Positions 1-13,889 of a stretch of DNA of 64,000 nt are shown here, one piece after another. Below the pieces are notes generated by a model, which had not been told where the DNA came from, made no database searches, and was given only the letters and a program-made list of their open reading frames with translations. Source of the stretch: Straminergon stramineum. Taxonomy: Eukaryota > Streptophyta > Bryopsida > Hypnales > Calliergonaceae. Position 1 is the stretch's first letter, and each line of letters opens with the position of its first letter. The stretch covers positions 15,564,501-15,628,500 of the forward strand of contig OY987269.1 in assembly GCA_963920665.1 (NCBI GenBank), written 5' to 3'. The translations under genes were made by a program, and so were the position numbers.

Positions 1-1386
1 GTTGATTGGGAAAGCAGGAGCATACGAAAGCAGAATGGGGCCCAAGATAGGTCTTTTCTCACTCCTCCACATTTTCTTAGGAGCCTAGGCTAGTTAATTT
101 TGCTAGAAAAGTCAACATCCAAAAGTTGGGATTTTTCTCGATTTTGGTGTTAAGTTGGTGCTAGGTTTTGTTGTGATTTTGAAGATAGAAAAGGGGGAGG
201 GGGATGTCTGTGGTCAAAAAAAGGCCTTCTGAAGCCAATCTTGCAATCTATTTGCAATTTGGAGTTGATCTCCAAAAGTTAGCTTAGCAGGCCAACTTAA
301 GATGAAAACCTTGAATTTGGATGAAAATCCAAGAAGATAAGGGTAACTTAGATGAACAGGAGGAGGTGGGTGCCTGGGAAAGAGTATAAAAGGGCACCCC
401 TTCTCCTCTCTCACCACCCCTTTTTTTTGTAATTGAATCCGTTAGGTCCAATTTATATTGGAATTGTGGCATTTTTAGCCACAAGCCTTGCAATGGTGTT
501 TTTTGGGCACTTTTGGTTGTTGTTGTTTTTCCCAAGTTTGTGAGGTCTTTGTCGGTCCCTTGCATCTTGAGTGTGTGTAGTACTGACCATTCCAAGCTTG
601 AGCTTAGATTCTTTTCTTTTTGTTTTTACCTTATCGTGTTACTAAACGTTGTGTGTGCTACCTTTGAAGGACCTTTGTGGTCCCTCTCCTTGTCTTGTCA
701 TTGCACTAACCCTAGAGCAACCCCCCATATGACTAGTGATGCCACTTTGGGCAGCCTAGTATTGAAGTCTTTCATGTTGATAACCCCATGTAGCTAATCC
801 CTTGAGTATTGAGGTCTCTTTTGGTTCCCCCAATATTAACATAGTATTCCTTGAAGTGGGTCAAGAGAGAGTAAGGGTTAGTGGGTCCCATTATAGTGGC
901 GAAGCTTTGAACCCCATTTGGATGAAAAAGTCCTAGTGGTGTGTTAAAAGAGGGAACCACAACAAAGTTTCGAACCCCCCCTTGGGGTAAAAAGTCCTAG
1001 CAATGTGTTAAAACCACCCCACGGGAGAACCGGGAGCCCCCGTGTTCCCTCTCCCCACAAGGTTTAGTTCCCAAAATGCGTTGGGAACAAACCAAGGTTT
1101 AGGTCCCAAAAAATACGAATTAGAAGTCAAGATTAGCATAGGGGGTAATAAGGGATAAATAGAATGAGGCCCTTGCCTACACAAGCCTAGCCCACCACCC
1201 ACTAGTATAAACATGACCTTTCAAACCCCCCTTAGAACTTAGCATAAAGAGGGAAAATAACACCCAACACCCAGACCAATCCAACACTCCAGTTTTTCAG
1301 CTAGTACCCCTAGTACCCCGATACCCGGGGAGGGGGAAGGGCACCAAGACGGGTACTGCTAGTGGGAATAGTACTTGCTGGTAGGG

Positions 1387-1521
1387 GCCGCGGGGTTGGA
1401 ATACGACACAGGGGCTGCAGGGTTGAGCTATGGCATAGGGGCCGTGGGGTTGGGTTACGACATAGGGAACTGGGTTTCGTTTACGACACTAGGGCTTGCA
1501 GGTTTGGGCTACAACATTGGG
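1387..1521 (+). repeat. 27-bp minisatellite, five units
   Basis: Five consecutive 27-bp units start at 1387, 1414, 1441, 1468 and 1495. Each ends in GGG, and four share the core GGGTTG or GGTTTG followed by a TAC/TAT codon-like triplet. Because 27 is a multiple of three, one frame reads as nine-residue units of the form xxGLxYxxG; the fourth unit is diverged. The frame has no ATG at its head and no recognisable protein context, so I treat it as a tandem repeat and not a gene. Confidence 0.7.
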
Positions 1522-3017
1522 GCCAAAGGGAAGGGACCAGTAGGTGGGGGAAGGGAAGAAGGGTCCAGTAGTAGAGAACGAAATTGGCCAGATCCAGGGA
1601 GTAAGGAGAAGAGGAGGGGGAGGAGAAGGAATGCGATCCTTGTACTAACACACTAAACAGGGTGGAAAATCCAACGCCTTGTCTCCTACAACCGGCATAA
1701 AAATGAAGAGACAAATCAAGTGGAGATGGCGGAAGGCCAGAAGAATGAGAAGGAATGAGAAGAGGGAAGACAACTTAAAGGAAGAGGGTGAAGGTAGATA
1801 AGATAGGGCAAAATCCTCAAGACTTAAACCCTTGGATTAGAATTAGGTAATCACCACGAGATTAAGTGTGAGACATAAGTGTAGAACGTAAGATGTAGGA
1901 TGTAAGAAGTAGGTCAACCTTAGAGGATGGTATGACACGTCCCTAAGATTAGTTTAGCAAGGGTAGTTGGGCCACCTTAGTACGTAGGAAGAAAGAAAAG
2001 AGGAGAGGGGAAAAGAAATAGGGAAAGGCCAATGAATAAACTCTTATACAAAATTATTTTATGATGAGAACGGTGGTTCATTGTTTCATGGCCTAGGAGT
2101 TCATGGCAGAGGAGGGATAGCTTCTGGTGGGCGCGATCACCAACTCGAGTTCCGAGGTATAAGTTAAACCCTTCCCAACCCTTCCAAAGTCCCTAATTAA
2201 TGATTAGTAACTCTGGCCAAGGCCTACCTTTAGGTCAGAACCTTAGGAGGATAAGTGAGGTCATTTCCTAGGACATAAACTTAAGGAGGAGGGTTGTAGC
2301 TCTCTCAAGCCCTAAGGCACGCCCAAATCAGGTCCAAAACAAGGAAGTTATTGCCGGATGGAGATTAGGGCCAAATTGGATGAAGAATAGGTAAACTTTG
2401 GATTTGACAGAGAATTAAGTAGATTAGGAGGAGGCTACCAATTAGGTTCCAAGGCTGAAGAGAATAGTGAATTCCAAATTATAGGTTAGGAGAAATTAGT
2501 GGATGCAGTTTAGGTAAGGCTTGGATGAGAATTTTGTGGGAGTCCCCGATCAGGTCCCAACTCCAGATTTAGGTAGGATAAATTCTTGTAACCCATCCCT
2601 AAAAATTTCGGATATTTTTGAATTGGGGAGCTAGGTGCAATCGATGGATGAAGTTTGAAGAACCAAGTAGCTGTCAAACTTCATCCACCCATAACTTTGG
2701 CTAGGAAGGTTGGATAGGGTTGAGTTTTATGTTTTTAGAAATTTCACAAGATGAACTAAAGGTTTCTTAGGTTATTTATTACCTGGAGTAGGGTCCATCC
2801 AGATCATACAGCAGGCCATCCATTCGGTCGGCCAAAACATTGGAAGTAGATTATGCGAATCTTGCAAATTTTGGGTCACTTAGGCACTTAGTAAAAAGAT
2901 CCATTGCTTGGAAGGCACAATGGACCACATATAGACACTCAACGATAGGAGTCACTTAGCCAAAACCTAGAACTTGGTTGTGTTCACAAATTACCAAGGG
3001 TGGGTAATTTGGCACTT

Positions 3018-3150
3018 ACACTTAAAGATACTCCTTGGGCACATGCTATGTGAAAATTTCAAAGAGAAAAAATAAAAATTCCATTTGTAGTGAGTTGCCC
3101 AAAATCGCTATGTTGCCAAAAAATGCAGCTTGGTCCTTTAGAGGTCAATT
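3018..3150 (+). repeat. Fragment of dispersed TIR family, right end
   Basis: This stretch closely matches 38690-38820, the right end of the better-preserved element at 37871-38815. Both contain the phrase gggcacatg, the phrase tatgttgccaaaaaa and a terminal tcctttag. The terminal GGGGTTAA expected of the family is decayed here to aggtcaa. Only the right about 130 bp is present. Confidence 0.6.
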
Positions 3151-3636
3151 CCACCAATCCTATAGAATGCAACATCAATGATTTGTAGAACTTGTTGTTT
3201 GATTTTTCTCATTTGCTTACATACCAATTCTTTGACTTTACATGATTTGGGTTCATAATCAAAGTACATCAAACATTGCATTTTATTTTTTATTAATGTT
3301 TAGAATTAGGTCAACTCCTGCATAGGGTTCATATCATCATGAATTTTAAGTATTAAAAATATGTAGAACTTGTTGGCCAATTTTTCTTGTTTATTTCAAT
3401 GTCAATTCTATGACTTTAGATGAATTGAGTTCATTAAAGTACATCCAATGTTGGATTTTATTTTTGATTAATGATTTAAATTAAAGAAATTGCATTCCAT
3501 GGGTTTAGGATCAACATGAATTCTAACCCTTACAAATATTTACAACTTGTTAGTTTCTTTTTTCATTCATTTACATACCAATTCTTTGACTTTATATGAA
3601 TTGGGTTCATACTTAAAGTCCCCTAAATCCTACACA

Positions 3637-4804
3637 ATGTTAGAGATCATATACAAAACTAGAATACATCAATGAATATCATTTACGGATTGAGAGATTA
3701 TAATGTTTGATTATGGAAATATTAAAGCTATACAAGTGATTGGAAGTCTTTCAATCTTCTTTACACATGGATTGTCATAAGTAAGAACAACTTATTATAG
3801 ATAGAGTTTCGTGAATTCACCATTAAAAGAGAACATTGCATTTTGGGGGGGTCTAGGGTATAAGAGGCTAGATTTTGGAGCCCGATTTATATGTCCCTAT
3901 AGAATCCATCCATACAAAATTTCTGCAATTTTCTATGTGCCTAGCTATATATACAAAAAAAAATTCATGTTGTCTTTTAGAGACCCAAACTTTGCAAGGA
4001 TATATAGTAGTGTTCTAATTTCCAAATGCATGGCAAAAAATCACCATGATGTTGCTAATTGCAAATGGAGTCAATTTTTTCCAATTATGGATTGTACAAA
4101 AGGTAGTAGACAATTCAAAATGCTTTTAATGCCTCTTGAAGTCCTCATGCCCAACTTTGTGCCTAAGATGATACCAATCAATGCATGCTTTGAAGCATGA
4201 CTTACCTTGAAAGTACTTCTTTGCCCCATTGCTTGAGCACATGATTGCAATTGATTCAATGATTCATTTAGTGAACTCAATAGATGAACAAATGAGTAAT
4301 ATCATTTCATTGTTGTAGTAAAATAATCAATCATAAGTAATTATGAGTTAGAGGTTCAAACTCTTGAAAATGATAGAATTTAAAATTTCTGACCCTTTAT
4401 AAAAACCAAATTGTGCTTTACTTTAAGAAATATTAACAATTAATTCTTGAAGTCATGAAGTGAATGAAAAAGGAAAGGGAACAAGAAAAGGTACAATTTA
4501 AAAAAAAATTCCACACTGAAAATTTAAAATAGTTTTAATTGAAAGTAATGCATCGAAACGATGCAATAAATTGTAAAGTAATGCATTGTAATGATGCAAT
4601 AAATTGTATGTTAACATGCAACCCCATGAAACAACGATAACCACATGATAATTGGTGACAAACTGTAGGTCTTAAACTTTGTGATGATGTAAAAAGACTT
4701 CAAATCACTTTTGCAATTTTAACACCTTCATGATCAAACATTATAATCTTTCATTCCATAAGTGATATTGTTGTGTTTTCTTTTCCTATGTGATCTCTAA
4801 CATT
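3637..4804. repeat. Long imperfect inverted repeat (arms about 135 bp)
   Basis: The left arm, about 3637-3775, reappears in reverse complement at about 4672-4804. Matching blocks include atgttagagatca, agattataatgtttgat and gaagtctttt. The arms flank about 900 bp with no convincing gene; a 129-codon ORF at 3811-4200 lacks recognisable motifs. The arrangement could be a fold-back transposon with long TIRs, or a hairpin-forming small-RNA locus. The arms are clearly diverged, so the structure is not recent. Confidence 0.6.
4542..4607 (+). repeat. 33-bp tandem duplication
   Basis: Two head-to-tail 33-bp units (4542-4574 and 4575-4607) both begin aaagtaatgcat and end gatgcaataaattgt. They differ at about three positions. 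It lies between the arms of the larger inverted repeat. Confidence 0.75.
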
Positions 4805-5854
4805 TCTAGTTTAAATTTGTATGGTTACAAATTTTTACAAATTGATCAAAATGATGGATTTTTGTTCAATTTAGAACAAATTCCTAGGAGCTCAAAAATG
4901 GCCTTGGACATTTGCAATTTGAATCTTTATATTTTACTAATTTGATTGATATACCAGTATTATAACCATCTAAAAGATGTTCACTTGTTTGTTCTGAAAT
5001 TTTTCTCACTTAGTTGTTTTGAAATAAAATGAATGTACTACTACCTACATGCACTACTCTACCATATTTTTCCGCTAATTGCCATGGGAAATGGTAAAAC
5101 CTCTCAATGGTTTGCAAAGCACTCCAAATGCTCATAAAAAATACACGGATGTAGGATAACTTGCCAACGAATGCAACAGGGAACAAAACTATGAACATCG
5201 TAGTTCCTCATATTAGTCGCCGGTGAAGCACCATCATTTACATTTTTTGTCACGCAGTACAATAAACTAAATCCGGGACTTTCTATCCTATGCTACGATA
5301 CCGACAACCCACATGCCAAAAAATATCTTCGAAACTCAAAATTGTGCCCAACGGTATTGCCGATCACCAGTCGTCGTACAGATTCAAAATCTCACTCCCG
5401 GTCGGCACTGGATTATCAAATGGCTCGGTCCATCCGGATGGCGAAGCAAATATCCTTGACAAAGTGAGTCCCACAGCAAGTCCGAAGAGCGCTGGTCCTC
5501 CTCAAGTTTCTCTACAAAATCCAGCCGACGAAGCGCTGCCGCTTCAAAAAAATGACACTGATATTCCTCCATTTCCAAGTCCCGAAAGGTGCCACATGTC
5601 GGACGATACCAGTTCCAACTTCCAAGCGCCGTACATGCATCCATCAATCTCAATTTACACGTCACTTTACATAAATACAGCTAACTGACTCAATTGACTG
5701 TGCTCACAAATGAGCGCCATTGCAAAAAATCCGCAAATGTGGAGCACAGTCCGACGGATTCACAAACATACTTTACAACACCTAGTAGTAAAAGTACTTC
5801 CCATTGGCACAATATATATGTGCAGACAGTGTAGCTTCTTGTGATCGCTAACTA

Positions 5855-8800
5855 TCAAATCCAGGCGAAAGAGCCACGATCTTGAGCTGGTTGTGGACGT
5901 CCTCTTGTTGGCGTAGGAGGTCTATGCTCATTTAACTCCTGGAATAACACAAAGAAAAACATTACAAACTACAGAGACCTATTCGCAGTGATATTTCATT
6001 ATCCACATATCAAAACCTCATTCTGTAATGTATACATGGGACTGCACGACTGAGAAAAGAATCGCGGCATCCAGGTTCCTTATCAAAATTGAATATATCA
6101 ACACCCACGGCCACATCCACAAAATAACTGCCACACAAATGGTCATGGCACCATACTCAAGCTCAAACCAGAAAAAAATAAGACACAAACTACAAAAAGG
6201 CAGAGAGTGCACCTGCATCCAAGTGTCGTCGACGTGATGCTCCGGTGAGGACTCCGGAGAGCTGATGGCAGGTGGGAGGGGATGGATAAGCTTGGGAACC
6301 ACAACCAGGTCCCTACCAAGAACCAAAATCGCTCCTGCATTATTTGCGGTTCCTGAGGGTTCAACACTCACTTCGTCAATCACTCAGACGATACAATTCC
6401 ACACGAAAATATGAAAACAACCGCGTACAAAGAAGAATGGAGAATCGGCTACCAATCACTGACATAGAGCCGAGGTCCACTTACCGCAATAGTTCGTGGC
6501 AGAAAACAGCGTAATCAAGTGGCCCTGGGCGAAACGCTCAAAACCGTCCATTACACATTCATGAGCTCGCACAATCAGCTGGAGATCATTGTTCTTACAG
6601 AACTCCATCACACGGTCGGGCTGAAAATCAAGAAAAAACACAAAACACGGTCGGCGACCAACCAAACACTTCGGAGAACACACAAGATTAGACTCCGTAC
6701 CATCCAATGATATCAATGAAGCTCCAAGATGCACCACAAAGTAAATGAAGAACTCACCCCGAACGTCACCAAACCGGGACCTCGTGCATTGGGACGAAGA
6801 CCTTCAACACTATCATTTTCAGTCGGGTCAGACCTGCACAAAAACAAAAACAAAATGCCTTCAAAAAAACCCAGAGAAATTCGGAAAAGCAAACTTGAAA
6901 AACAATCTCCATGCCGCACAAGCGAAAAATGAACAGTGTACCAAAGGAGGTCCATCAGCACAACAGAACAAGCTTCCATAGTAATAGGCCGCTGAAGGTC
7001 TTCGATCTGACGGACGTGGTTGATGGACCGACCAATCCCACCATGCATGCAAATGATCTTCTTCTCGATCAAAGCGGCAAGGGGCAACCAGTTAAACAGC
7101 TGGTTGATCCGTTGCCACGCCCAAATGCCATCACGCTCGCCCTGCACAAAAATCAAGGGTCAGAAAAACGACGGACACCGCGACCGAACGACGAATCAAA
7201 AAAAAGCAAGTACACGGAAAAGATCCCATCATTCGAAAGGATAACGAAAAGTTCATAGAGATAAACATACCATGCGCTCTATGCACTCAATACGAAAACC
7301 AAACAGCGCATTGATATCAGCAGCTTCATGATTGCCGCGGATTAGGTGCACGTTGGTGGGATACTCGATCTGGCACAAACGAATCATGCTGTCAGAAATA
7401 AACGACAAATCATGATAGGATCCTCACAGAGTTCAGATAGCCGATTTCAGATGCCGATTTCTGGGAGCGCAGTATTGATGAACGGATTGGATGCCGAAGC
7501 ATTCAAATCCAAATTCAACACAGAAACAAGGAAAGGGCTGAAACTTCAGTTCGAGTCAAATCGCCTAAAATGGGCACATCCAACTGAAGTCCATCCCAAA
7601 TGGCAGTCACAACAGAAAAGAGATCAGCATCCGCAGATGACAGCTCACCTTCAGAGCCAGCAGCAGAGTAATGGTTTCCAAACTGTGCTGGCCTCGATCC
7701 ACGTAGTCGCCCAAGAAAAGATAGTCAATATACCTGTCCGAAAAAACTTCAGGTTCAGATTCAAGGAGAAAACTCACTAATACCATTGGCAAGATGTCAA
7801 AAGCCAACTACGAAAACATTCGACATCACTTCCACGGAGTCACGCAAAACCAAACAATGTGGCCAACTAAGAGAATGGAAAGACGTACGTGATGTCTCCA
7901 GCTGTAGATGGGGAGCCATACTCGTCAAACAACCGCATGAGATCTCCAAACTGACCATGAAGATCGCCAAAGATCTTTACAGGCGCTCGGATTTGTAAAA
8001 CGCTCGGTTCTTGGGCAAACAGTCTTTCCGCCGAATTACAAAGCTCAGCGATTTCATTGCAATCCAAGAAAAACTGACGTTTCGTTGGGGGCTTCCAACC
8101 ACGCGGTTTAAGCAAGTAAGATAGCACCTGCACAAAAAAAAAACACGACCGGTAAGCTGCCAAAATAGAAAAACTCAGCAATAGAAATAGCAAACCCCCG
8201 AGCGATCAACATGGGAAAACGAGCTTCAAGCCTTCCGAGGACTCCGGATATGAAAAACGATAAAAGCACTCAAGACCATATCCTAACACTCCAAATCCGA
8301 AAAAACGACTCAACTATCAGGAAAGAAAAGAAAGACGATCAGGCATACTCAATGATGACGTGTATCCCACCAGTCATTCAATGTACCAAAACTCGAAAGA
8401 AAGGAAAGCGACAGAAAACTCAAAATACCTTTTTCTGCACACCACTTATGGACATCTGACGATCTAAGAGACGTCTTGCATAGGTGGCATTATCAGGAGT
8501 TCCATAACTCACGCGCCTTCCCTCGTTCTCAAACTGGTCGATGGAAAGTTGCCGAACTAAGCCGCCGAGAGCACCTCCGGACTCAGCTGCCACAACAACC
8601 TGCGCGACCATGCAAGCACAACTCAAAGCCTTAGCAAATGCGTCAAGCGCACTCCAAGACCACAATTGAATCGCCTGAAAGTCGAAATACCATTAACAGC
8701 TGATGGCGCCAATAAGACGGCCAACCTGTTACACACATAGATAGGAACAGCCTAAACCCTCACCCACGAAAACAAACAAAACAAACCCACGAAACCCTAA

Positions 8801-11800
8801 ACCCTCAACCAACTGCTCAAGAGGTTCCTCAACTGATCATGAAAAGCAAGACAAATGCTGCAGAAAAACGGAAGAGCAGCGTAACCAACTCTCCGAAGCA
8901 AATGGAGAGGATTCGTACCGCTCGATGATGCAGTCTCACACCGGTGGGAGGGGTGTGTACCGGCGGGTTGGCCATAGATTGTCTATTCAAGCTCATCAGA
9001 GCTGCGGAGGACGGGGAAGAAGGAGGTTTCCCACTGCCGGTGGCATCAGCTCCAAGATCCCCATTCTGTTCGCGCGATTTCGCTTCAGCAGCAGCCAACG
9101 CTGCACTAATCGCTTCGGCTTCAGCTGCTGATGCTTCCACAAGGGACTCGACCCCTCCTCTTTCCATTCTGAAAGAACGGCAAGCGAAACAAGTGATGGG
9201 GCTACAATTCGCAAACCTCGAAAAGTCCGAGCATACGACAGGGCGAAGGGAGACCAGAAGCGCTCAAACAAACAAGACGAAGAAAAGCGAGGCAATGACC
9301 AATTACTCAGTCCAAGAGGAGATGCTCTCCGTACAAACAAAAACGACGTTAAAGCTCACTGCACATCGAAAACGAAACCCTAAACCCCAGAACGGGGAAG
9401 AATCATTTCATGTTCATCATCAATCAAATTCCAAAAGAAGGAAAATCAAGATCAGCACAAACGTCCGCGAAGTCAATACGAACAACTCCAGGCCGTGGCG
9501 TACCTGTGGCCATGGGCCAGAGCATTTTCAGTGCTGATATCCATCGTCGTATCACCATTCACAGGTGCAGCCACTGGATGAGCCATCAAAACAGAAGCTC
9601 CATCCGCTACTGGGGAATCAGGATGGGGGGGCTTCCGCACCTCCATAGGCTTGCTGCCATGGGAAGGTAGAGAGTGAGTAGAGGCCGCAGCGGCATGCAA
9701 AGCTGCTGACGTGGTTTCGGCTGCTGCCAGATCTTCTGCTACCAGTAAATCATCCAGCAGTACTCCTGTACGATCAGACTCACAAAATTCTAGTAAGCCA
9801 CTCGGATTGAAGTCTATTCTTCGCATGAAGTAATCTCCAGAAACGTAAGAGCCAACAGAAATTCCAACAGGGAACACACTGGAACAAGAACTGAGACAAA
9901 TTCACACATAATGGCGCCAACCAATTGCTGTCCACCTCGCTCGGCTCGAAATCGATTTGAAACAGTAACTACGGTAGAAATCCACTTCAAATAGAAGTTC
10001 CTAGTAGAGGCGAACTCCCTACGGCGAACATGTTTATTTGGACCAACTCCAAAATGAGAACCGATTCGAAAGATCACATGAACCCAGCCTCAAGAAGATA
10101 GAAAATAGAGACGAAACAAAGAAGACTACACTCACCTCCCCTGAGTCCGCCGTACATGAAAACAAGGTCACCCACAGAGGCAGCAGCATGTCGACAGCGT
10201 CGGGTCAGCTCGTTTATTGCGTCCCCACCAGCTGCATCATTACTATATCTTCCCACTCGAGGGCTCGTAACAACCCCTCTTCTATCACACCACACCCCAG
10301 CGGCGGTATCCAAAACTGTGCGCACAACGAACGGGAGCGAGGTGTCAAACACTGGAATTCATGCACCGCAAAAGACCCAATTCTGAATAGGACATGCAGC
10401 ATAGCTACTATATTTGTGTGGGGTTCGGACAGTTTCAAGGTCGGAGTCTCGACAGCTGCGAAACAGATCTTCACGAGACCGCGGGGAAGAGAGTCGCCCA
10501 CCGACTGCGACAACCAGGTGACACGGGGAAAATCTTCTCCGACACAACCATGCTCTCGAAACACGACAACACTGGACGCAAGCTGAAGGGACTCCATGCA
10601 AACCTGCCACACTAGAAGAGTCCTCAACCATTCGACCACCACCAAGAGCGCCGCCGGAAACCTGTAACCTGGCGTTCACAAAAACCTGGAATCGAAACTT
10701 TCAGAAACGGCGGTCTGTTCAGACAGAGGGAACAACAACTTGCATGTAACGCTACTGAACCTCGCGACCTTCGCACTAAAGGAGTGGTATGTTCAACACG
10801 ACAGTACGAAAATTCAACGAAGAAAAGGCTTTACCGCAGCGTGCTGATATCTTGGAGACGGAGAGATGCCAGGTGCTACAGCCCACTCCCACCTCCCATC
10901 ACGATGCTTGGCAAGCCCATATGCACTATCAAGGGGCTGCAAGGGCAAACGATTACTCATGTTTAAAAACCCCACCGAAGAACAACTCAAAATGACTTTC
11001 AGCTCATTTGGCACTTGCCGTGCACGGAATCGCAGTTGGGTAGACGAAAACGCTTCTGTACTGAAAATCAGAAAAAATCGTCGAAAAAAGACACGACGGA
11101 GCGAATCTCTACGAAATCCAGAAGGTCCCGTCCCCAATATACACAATACGAGGGTCGCGTCTTTGCTTCCGGGACCCCGGGCGTAGGAAGATGGATGAAT
11201 GGCAGTGCCGTGCTGGACGGACTACTCAAGAAACGGATGCTCAAGCGAGAGTTCGAAATGAAAAAGAACACAGCGTTCATCAAACTCGTCCTCACAATCT
11301 CACTTAATCATTTGATCGGAAACGGCTACAGAAATATCGGGGCTCATGGTACATTGACTAGGATTCATACTTCGATAATTCCAAACACCCGCAAGAGCAA
11401 AGCTCATGAAATGACCAACCAAAAGCACCACAAATGAACGTACCACACTATTGGCGTCCCTTCCGCCGCAAAGAAGCAGGAGGCCGTCCGAACGAGCACA
11501 TGCAGTGGCATACCTGGAGAATCACATGGCCGGCCCGTGACGAACAGAGCAACACAAAAAGGGCAAGAACGAACTCAGACTGGAAGCGGCTACGGATCTC
11601 AAGGGGGAACTCAATTCACTACCTCTAACCTAAAGCACACAGAGGAGCAAACCAATAATGAGGTAAAGTCTCACCAGAATGCAACAAGCACGCACGCCCA
11701 GACACATCGGTATTCTCCTATACATGGTCTCCACACTAGCGACAAGGAGGAGCACTTCAGCAAGCTAATCTTCACTGGTTCACGCACACAAAGGAACCCT

Positions 11801-13889
11801 ACTATGGTTAGGGTACATATCCAACTCACATGCACGGGGGGGGACCGTCGCCTTCGGGCTCCAGCTTCCTCCACTCGTAGGGCTTGGCCGCTGTGTCCAG
11901 AGCCCATACATCCGCAAGAGGCCGCTTGCCTGGCCAAACAAAAGTAGGTCAGAAAACAAATACACCAACACGGCAAGCTCTGCGACAATTCGATTCAAGG
12001 AAAGCGAGGCCGACGCACCATCATTTCCACTGATCGAGAGAAGGAATCGCTGTCCAACCAAGGACATCACGTGCCCGTAGCGAGGACCAGGACCAGGTCC
12101 TTGCACAATCACCCTGACGAACCAAAATAAAATTCAATATTAGAAACGAACAGGACATTCACAACCTCCAGAAAGCAAGATTCCTCCACCAGAAGTGAAG
12201 AAACGTCGGTTCCTCGTCATCCTTTTCAGGCGGGAACCAATGAACAGAACATGTCGATGGAAATTTCCAAACAAGCAACTCAGCGGCTCTCGTGTCAAGG
12301 AAAGTAAAGAACCTCCCGACACATAGGGCTCGGATGGTTTCGCATACAACATCTGGAATGCAAAGATGAAAAGAATTCCACGTACACTAACAACTTCAGG
12401 GATCACGAACCTGTGCCATCTAGGCTTCGCTTGAGTCAGGTCCAACACGTGCAGATCGTCCGTTGAAAGACCCGATGGTCCTATACCCCCCTGCGAATCC
12501 TCTAACTCGGTCAGCTCTTCGAAGGCACGGCAACAACGATCAACAGAACAGAAAACAAACAGGACGAGGACCAAATAGTGGTGCAACATGGAAATCCTCA
12601 GTTTACCACACCTGAATCACCACCATGGTACCGACGGCAGTGGCCGCATGTGCAGCTCGAGGCGAAGGAGGATCCCCGACAGGAGTCAGTCTGCAACACA
12701 AAATGTCGGTCAGGACCATTGGAATAAGCCCGGAAGGAACCACAAATCACAGAACCTCACGAATAACGAACAACAAGGAAGAAAGGGCATCCGAACGTTT
12801 CATTCGACGCTACAGATCTTCATCACACCTCCAGACCATCGGAAAGTTGGCGACTGAAAGATGACCTAAAAGGACATCGATCCCCAAACTCGGCAGTCAT
12901 TCAGAGTTCACCATTAAAATCGCCGCGTCATGAACCCAGAAGGCGCGACAGAGAAAGGGATCATCCAGAGGATGTGTTCCTCAAGATCAAAGTATGATTA
13001 CGACTGCAAGGTTGTAAAGAACGGACCTTGACCATTTCTTCGTCTGTACGTCAAAGCAGTGCACGTCTGCTGTAGCACCAGCCAAACCTGTAGAACCAGC
13101 GCATGTGGAGCTCGTTAAGTTCACGGACAAGAGCTCTCGACTGCATAAATGAAAAATCTCATCCAAAACGTGATTCCGAGCTGGTTGCACAGGAAAAGGA
13201 CTAATTTGGACTAATCCTGAAACCATCAAAAGAAAAGAACTCTAATTGATCCTGAAGCCATCCTTGACTGAAAAAGTGAGTTAGAATTTTCGGCTCCCTC
13301 TACTAGCTTGATTACGAATTAGCAATTTGAGATCAGATTATTTTGGTTTCGCCAAACCTAGATCAGGATTATACACTCAGCACAAGAATTATTATCATGA
13401 ATTACGTTCGAAATCGCCGGAACCAATCCACACTCCAGGCGTCTCACTTGAACCAGCTCTCCAGGCACACTCGAATTGCAGGCCTCTTTAGATAAAGGGT
13501 AGAAACATACGAATGCCGGCACCAGGCGAGGCAGCTGCCGCACTGTTCCCTTCCAAGGCTGTCGCTCCACCGAAGAGAATCAGCCTGGGACCAATATACC
13601 CCGGCGCGCCTTCTTCATTCACAGCGGACACCGCCGTCAATGTATGACCGCACCGTGGACCCGGTCCGTCGTCTCGCTTCTCAATTACAGCGTTCACGAG
13701 TTTATACGCCGGAGCCGGCCGAGGCCCCGTCACTTGATGTTGTTGCTGCACAGCATGCTGCGACCTGTGCTCCACTGAGGCCACCGCAGGTGGTGCTCCT
13801 GTCCCTCCCAAAGCCTCTCCTCCCCCTGCCTTTCCATTCCCAGACGGTGCCGGTTCTCCAGCCATTCCTGCAGGCGCATCCACCTCCAT
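5855..13889 (-). CDS. BSL: Kelch-repeat Ser/Thr protein phosphatase, BSU1/BSL family (21 exons)
   Basis: This is probably a PPP-family phosphatase of the plant BSU1/BSL group, known for dephosphorylating GSK3-like kinases in brassinosteroid signalling. My exons, 5' to 3', are: 13889-13511, 13087-13027, 12690-12612, 12490-12411, 12113-12019, 11929-11830, 11513-11444, 10936-10835, 10685-10604, 10315-10136, 9765-9504, 9168-8919, 8599-8429, 8127-7889, 7733-7649, 7369-7271, 7141-6942, 6833-6758, 6620-6485, 6352-6213 and 5938-5855. All junctions are GT-AG, phases agree, and the total is 2970 bp (989 aa). An Ala/Pro/Gly-rich N terminus precedes Kelch repeats (about residues 80-420), an Ala-rich linker, and a phosphatase domain from about 640. 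The catalytic motifs GDLHGQ, GDYVDRG, GNHE, HGG, RAHE and SATNYCG are all intact. Length and linker fit BSL2/BSL3 better than BSU1. Oddity: one Kelch repeat reads SISGNDG where the family usually has a double Gly. Confidence 0.93.

Larger units (their letters stand above)
1..5250. other. Repeat-rich intergenic region, no supported gene
   Basis: I find no exon-like reading frame with recognisable protein similarity here. The first 2.7 kb is less AT-rich, with many purine-rich runs, and resembles the untranslated or LTR portion of an old retroelement, but I could not find paired LTRs. There is a short imperfect direct repeat around 907-949 and 970-1013, sharing the phrase aaaagtcctag and the phrase tgtgttaaaa. 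From about 2.7 kb the DNA becomes AT-rich. It contains a fragment of a dispersed TIR family (3018-3150) and a long inverted repeat (3637-4804). Confidence 0.5.

Noticed and set aside
1..2700. A full LTR retrotransposon at the left edge
   Set aside because: Composition is suggestive, but I could not find paired LTRs, a PBS or pol.
3811..4200. 129-codon ORF between inverted-repeat arms
   Set aside because: Low-complexity composition, no motif, decayed surroundings.
5290..5688. ORFs on both strands downstream of the BSL stop (132 aa plus, 93 aa minus)
   Set aside because: No recognisable motifs, no splice link to the BSL exons, and the position fits 3' flank.
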